DNA of 6,392 bases from Symbiobacteriaceae bacterium (GTDB lineage: Bacteria; Bacillota_E; Symbiobacteriia; Symbiobacteriales; Symbiobacteriaceae): positions 1 through 6,392 of the forward strand of contig DAHVXO010000245.1 in the NCBI GenBank assembly GCA_027356675.1, read 5' to 3'. Under the pieces are notes generated by a model that worked only from the letters and a program-made list of their open reading frames with translations, was not told the DNA's origin and did not search any database. Position 1 is the first letter of the stretch. Each line of letters begins with the position of its first letter. The position numbers and the translations under genes were made by a program. Below are positions 5,410 through 6,392 of the stretch, one piece after another.

Positions 5410-6392
5410 ATCGACCCGATTTCACATGCGGTGATCGGCAGTGCAGTCGCAGCCTTGACGCCGCCGGGCACACACCCGGCGGTGCTTTGGGGCATCATCC
5501 TGGGAGCGGAGATCCCGGATATCGAATTTGTCGTCGGCTATTGGGGTGGCAGAGCGGGCTACCTGACAGCACACCGTGGACCTACGCACGGTGTGCTGAG
5601 CCTCCTACTTGAAGCCGGAGTCATCGCTGGCGGACTCACAGTGATCGCTCCCCAGGCGCCATTTTGGACGGTCTACTGGTGGAGCTTGCTGGGCTGCCTC
5701 TCCCACGTGGCTTTCGATGTCGGAAATGACTATGGCACCAAGGTCTTGTGGCCATTCTCCCGCCAGCGTATCGCCTTGGACTTGATCCCCATCATCGACT
5801 TTTGGGTACTGGGGGCGTTTGCGGTCGGATGGGCCGGATCGGCCGTGTGGCCGGTGAACCGCCGGGCCATCTTCGCCGTGGCCTGGATACTGATCGCAGC
5901 GTATTGGCTGCTGCGCTTTGCGTTGCGCCGTAAGGCTTACCGGCTCGTGGCAGAGCGCTTTGACCTCAGCGAAGCCCACGGCGACGCCGCGGCGAGTGGC
6001 GATGGGTGGATACCGGAACGTGTGACGGTCCATCCCACACTGCTCTCTCTGAATGCCTGGCGATATGTGGTTCAGGTGAGCGGAGCCTACCTGACAGGCC
6101 GGGTCTGGGCCTTCGATGGCACGGTGAGCGAACCTCAGCGAGCCCGCAACGACATGGACAAGGTGGTCAAGGCCTCACTGCAGGCACAGATGGTGGATGC
6201 CTTTGCCCAGTGGGTTCGCAAGCCTCGCGTGCAGGTCGACCGGATCGACAACCTTTACCGTGTCAAATGGACCGATATGCGCTACGAAATGGACGACTAC
6301 TCGCCCTTCACTGCATATGCTTGGCTCGACGACGAATTGACCCTGGTCGACGAGGGGCTGGCCTCGCAAAGCCCCCCTACGAGAGACAAGAC
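5410..6392 (+). CDS. DUF457/YdjM-like membrane-bound metal-dependent hydrolase (3' end outside window)
   Basis: This is an integral-membrane protein of the DUF457 (YbcI/YdjM-like) metal-dependent hydrolase family, whose physiological substrate is unknown. The frame is open from 5410 to the window edge (327 codons, no stop). Seen, counting ATC as residue 1: IDPISHAVIG with conserved His6; IPDIE with Asp37; the HRGPTH signature (55-60); LSHVAFDVGNDYGT followed by LWPFS (His99, Asp103); and DLIPIIDFW (Asp124, Asp130). Hydrophobic segments lie near 62-80, 86-102, 128-146 and 152-170. A basic stretch (RFALRRKAYR) then leads into a soluble C-terminal domain (about 180-327), as in the ~330-residue members, so the stop is probably just outside. 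Homologues of this type usually begin MDPxxHA; here the Met codon is ATC. The first canonical start, GTG 5431, would delete His6 and has no ribosome site. The gene follows ymfH by 40 bases, so it is probably in the same operon. Confidence 0.9.
   Translation, partial: MDPISHAVIGSAVAALTPPGTHPAVLWGIILGAEIPDIEFVVGYWGGRAGYLTAHRGPTHGVLSLLLEAGVIAGGLTVIAPQAPFWTVYWWSLLGCLSHVAFDVGNDYGTKVLWPFSRQRIALDLIPIIDFWVLGAFAVGWAGSAVWPVNRRAIFAVAWILIAAYWLLRFALRRKAYRLVAERFDLSEAHGDAAASGDGWIPERVTVHPTLLSLNAWRYVVQVSGAYLTGRVWAFDGTVSEPQRARNDMDKVVKASLQAQMVDAFAQWVRKPRVQVDRIDNLYRVKWTDMRYEMDDYSPFTAYAWLDDELTLVDEGLASQSPPTRDK
5461..5482 (+). repeat. Perfect GC inverted repeat near the start of the DUF457 gene
   Basis: CCGCCGGG (5461-5468) and CCCGGCGG (5475-5482) form a perfect 8-bp stem with a 6-base CACACA loop, extendable by two more pairs including one G-T. 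It encodes residues 18-25 and starts 49 bases after the end of the presumed start codon. No T-tract follows, so it is not a standard terminator. It may simply reflect GC-rich coding (Pro-Pro-Gly and Pro-Ala-Val codons). Confidence 0.5.

Noticed and set aside
5461..5482. Inverted repeat as a transcription terminator
   Set aside because: It has no following T-run and lies inside a conserved coding region that continues for 300 more codons.
3999..5498. 499-codon open frame on the minus strand crossing ymfF, ymfH and the DUF457 gene start
   Set aside because: It lies antisense to well-supported M16 genes. Its translation has no recognisable motif and is rich in Arg, Gln, His and Val, as expected from the complement of GC-rich coding sequence. 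It also spans three real gene boundaries.

Overview
The window is a GC-rich, gene-dense bacterial chromosome segment with every gene on the + strand. Strong AGGAGG ribosome binding sites and an M16 peptidase pair of the YmfF/YmfH type point to a high-GC member of the Firmicutes (Bacillota). The genus cannot be fixed from the sequence. No mobile element, tRNA, rRNA, CRISPR array or other sign of transfer was seen.

Layout: (1) 1-981 is the C-terminal half of the membrane AAA+ zinc protease FtsH. It is followed at once by a clear Rho-independent terminator (986-1022). (2) After a 140-base spacer, a probable five-gene operon runs to the window edge: a small NUDIX hydrolase (1163-1582), an M24 Xaa-Pro-type metallopeptidase (about 1606-2733), a catalytically degenerate M16 subunit YmfF (about 2789-4084), its active partner YmfH (4086-5369), and a DUF457/YdjM-like membrane-bound metal-dependent hydrolase (about 5410 to beyond 6392). 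Gaps inside this group are 1 to 55 bases and no terminator is visible.

Functional reading: the two M16 chains look like one split protease. YmfH carries the HxxEH zinc site, and YmfF lacks it but keeps the C-terminal Arg/Tyr pair. In Bacillus this pair is associated with modification of elongation factor P, the factor that relieves polyproline stalling. An M24 peptidase, a family that often acts on Xaa-Pro bonds, lies directly upstream.

The most unusual signal is at translation starts. Two genes, ymfF and the DUF457 gene, have a perfect AGGAGG followed by exactly 8 bases and then ATC. In both, no ATG, GTG or TTG lies between the upstream in-frame stop and that ATC. In the DUF457 gene the ATC sits exactly where homologues have the ATG of an MDPxxHA-type N-terminus, and the next canonical start would remove a conserved histidine. 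This suggests natural AUC initiation, repeated within one operon. The DUF457 gene is easily missed because it lacks a usual start codon and runs off the window.
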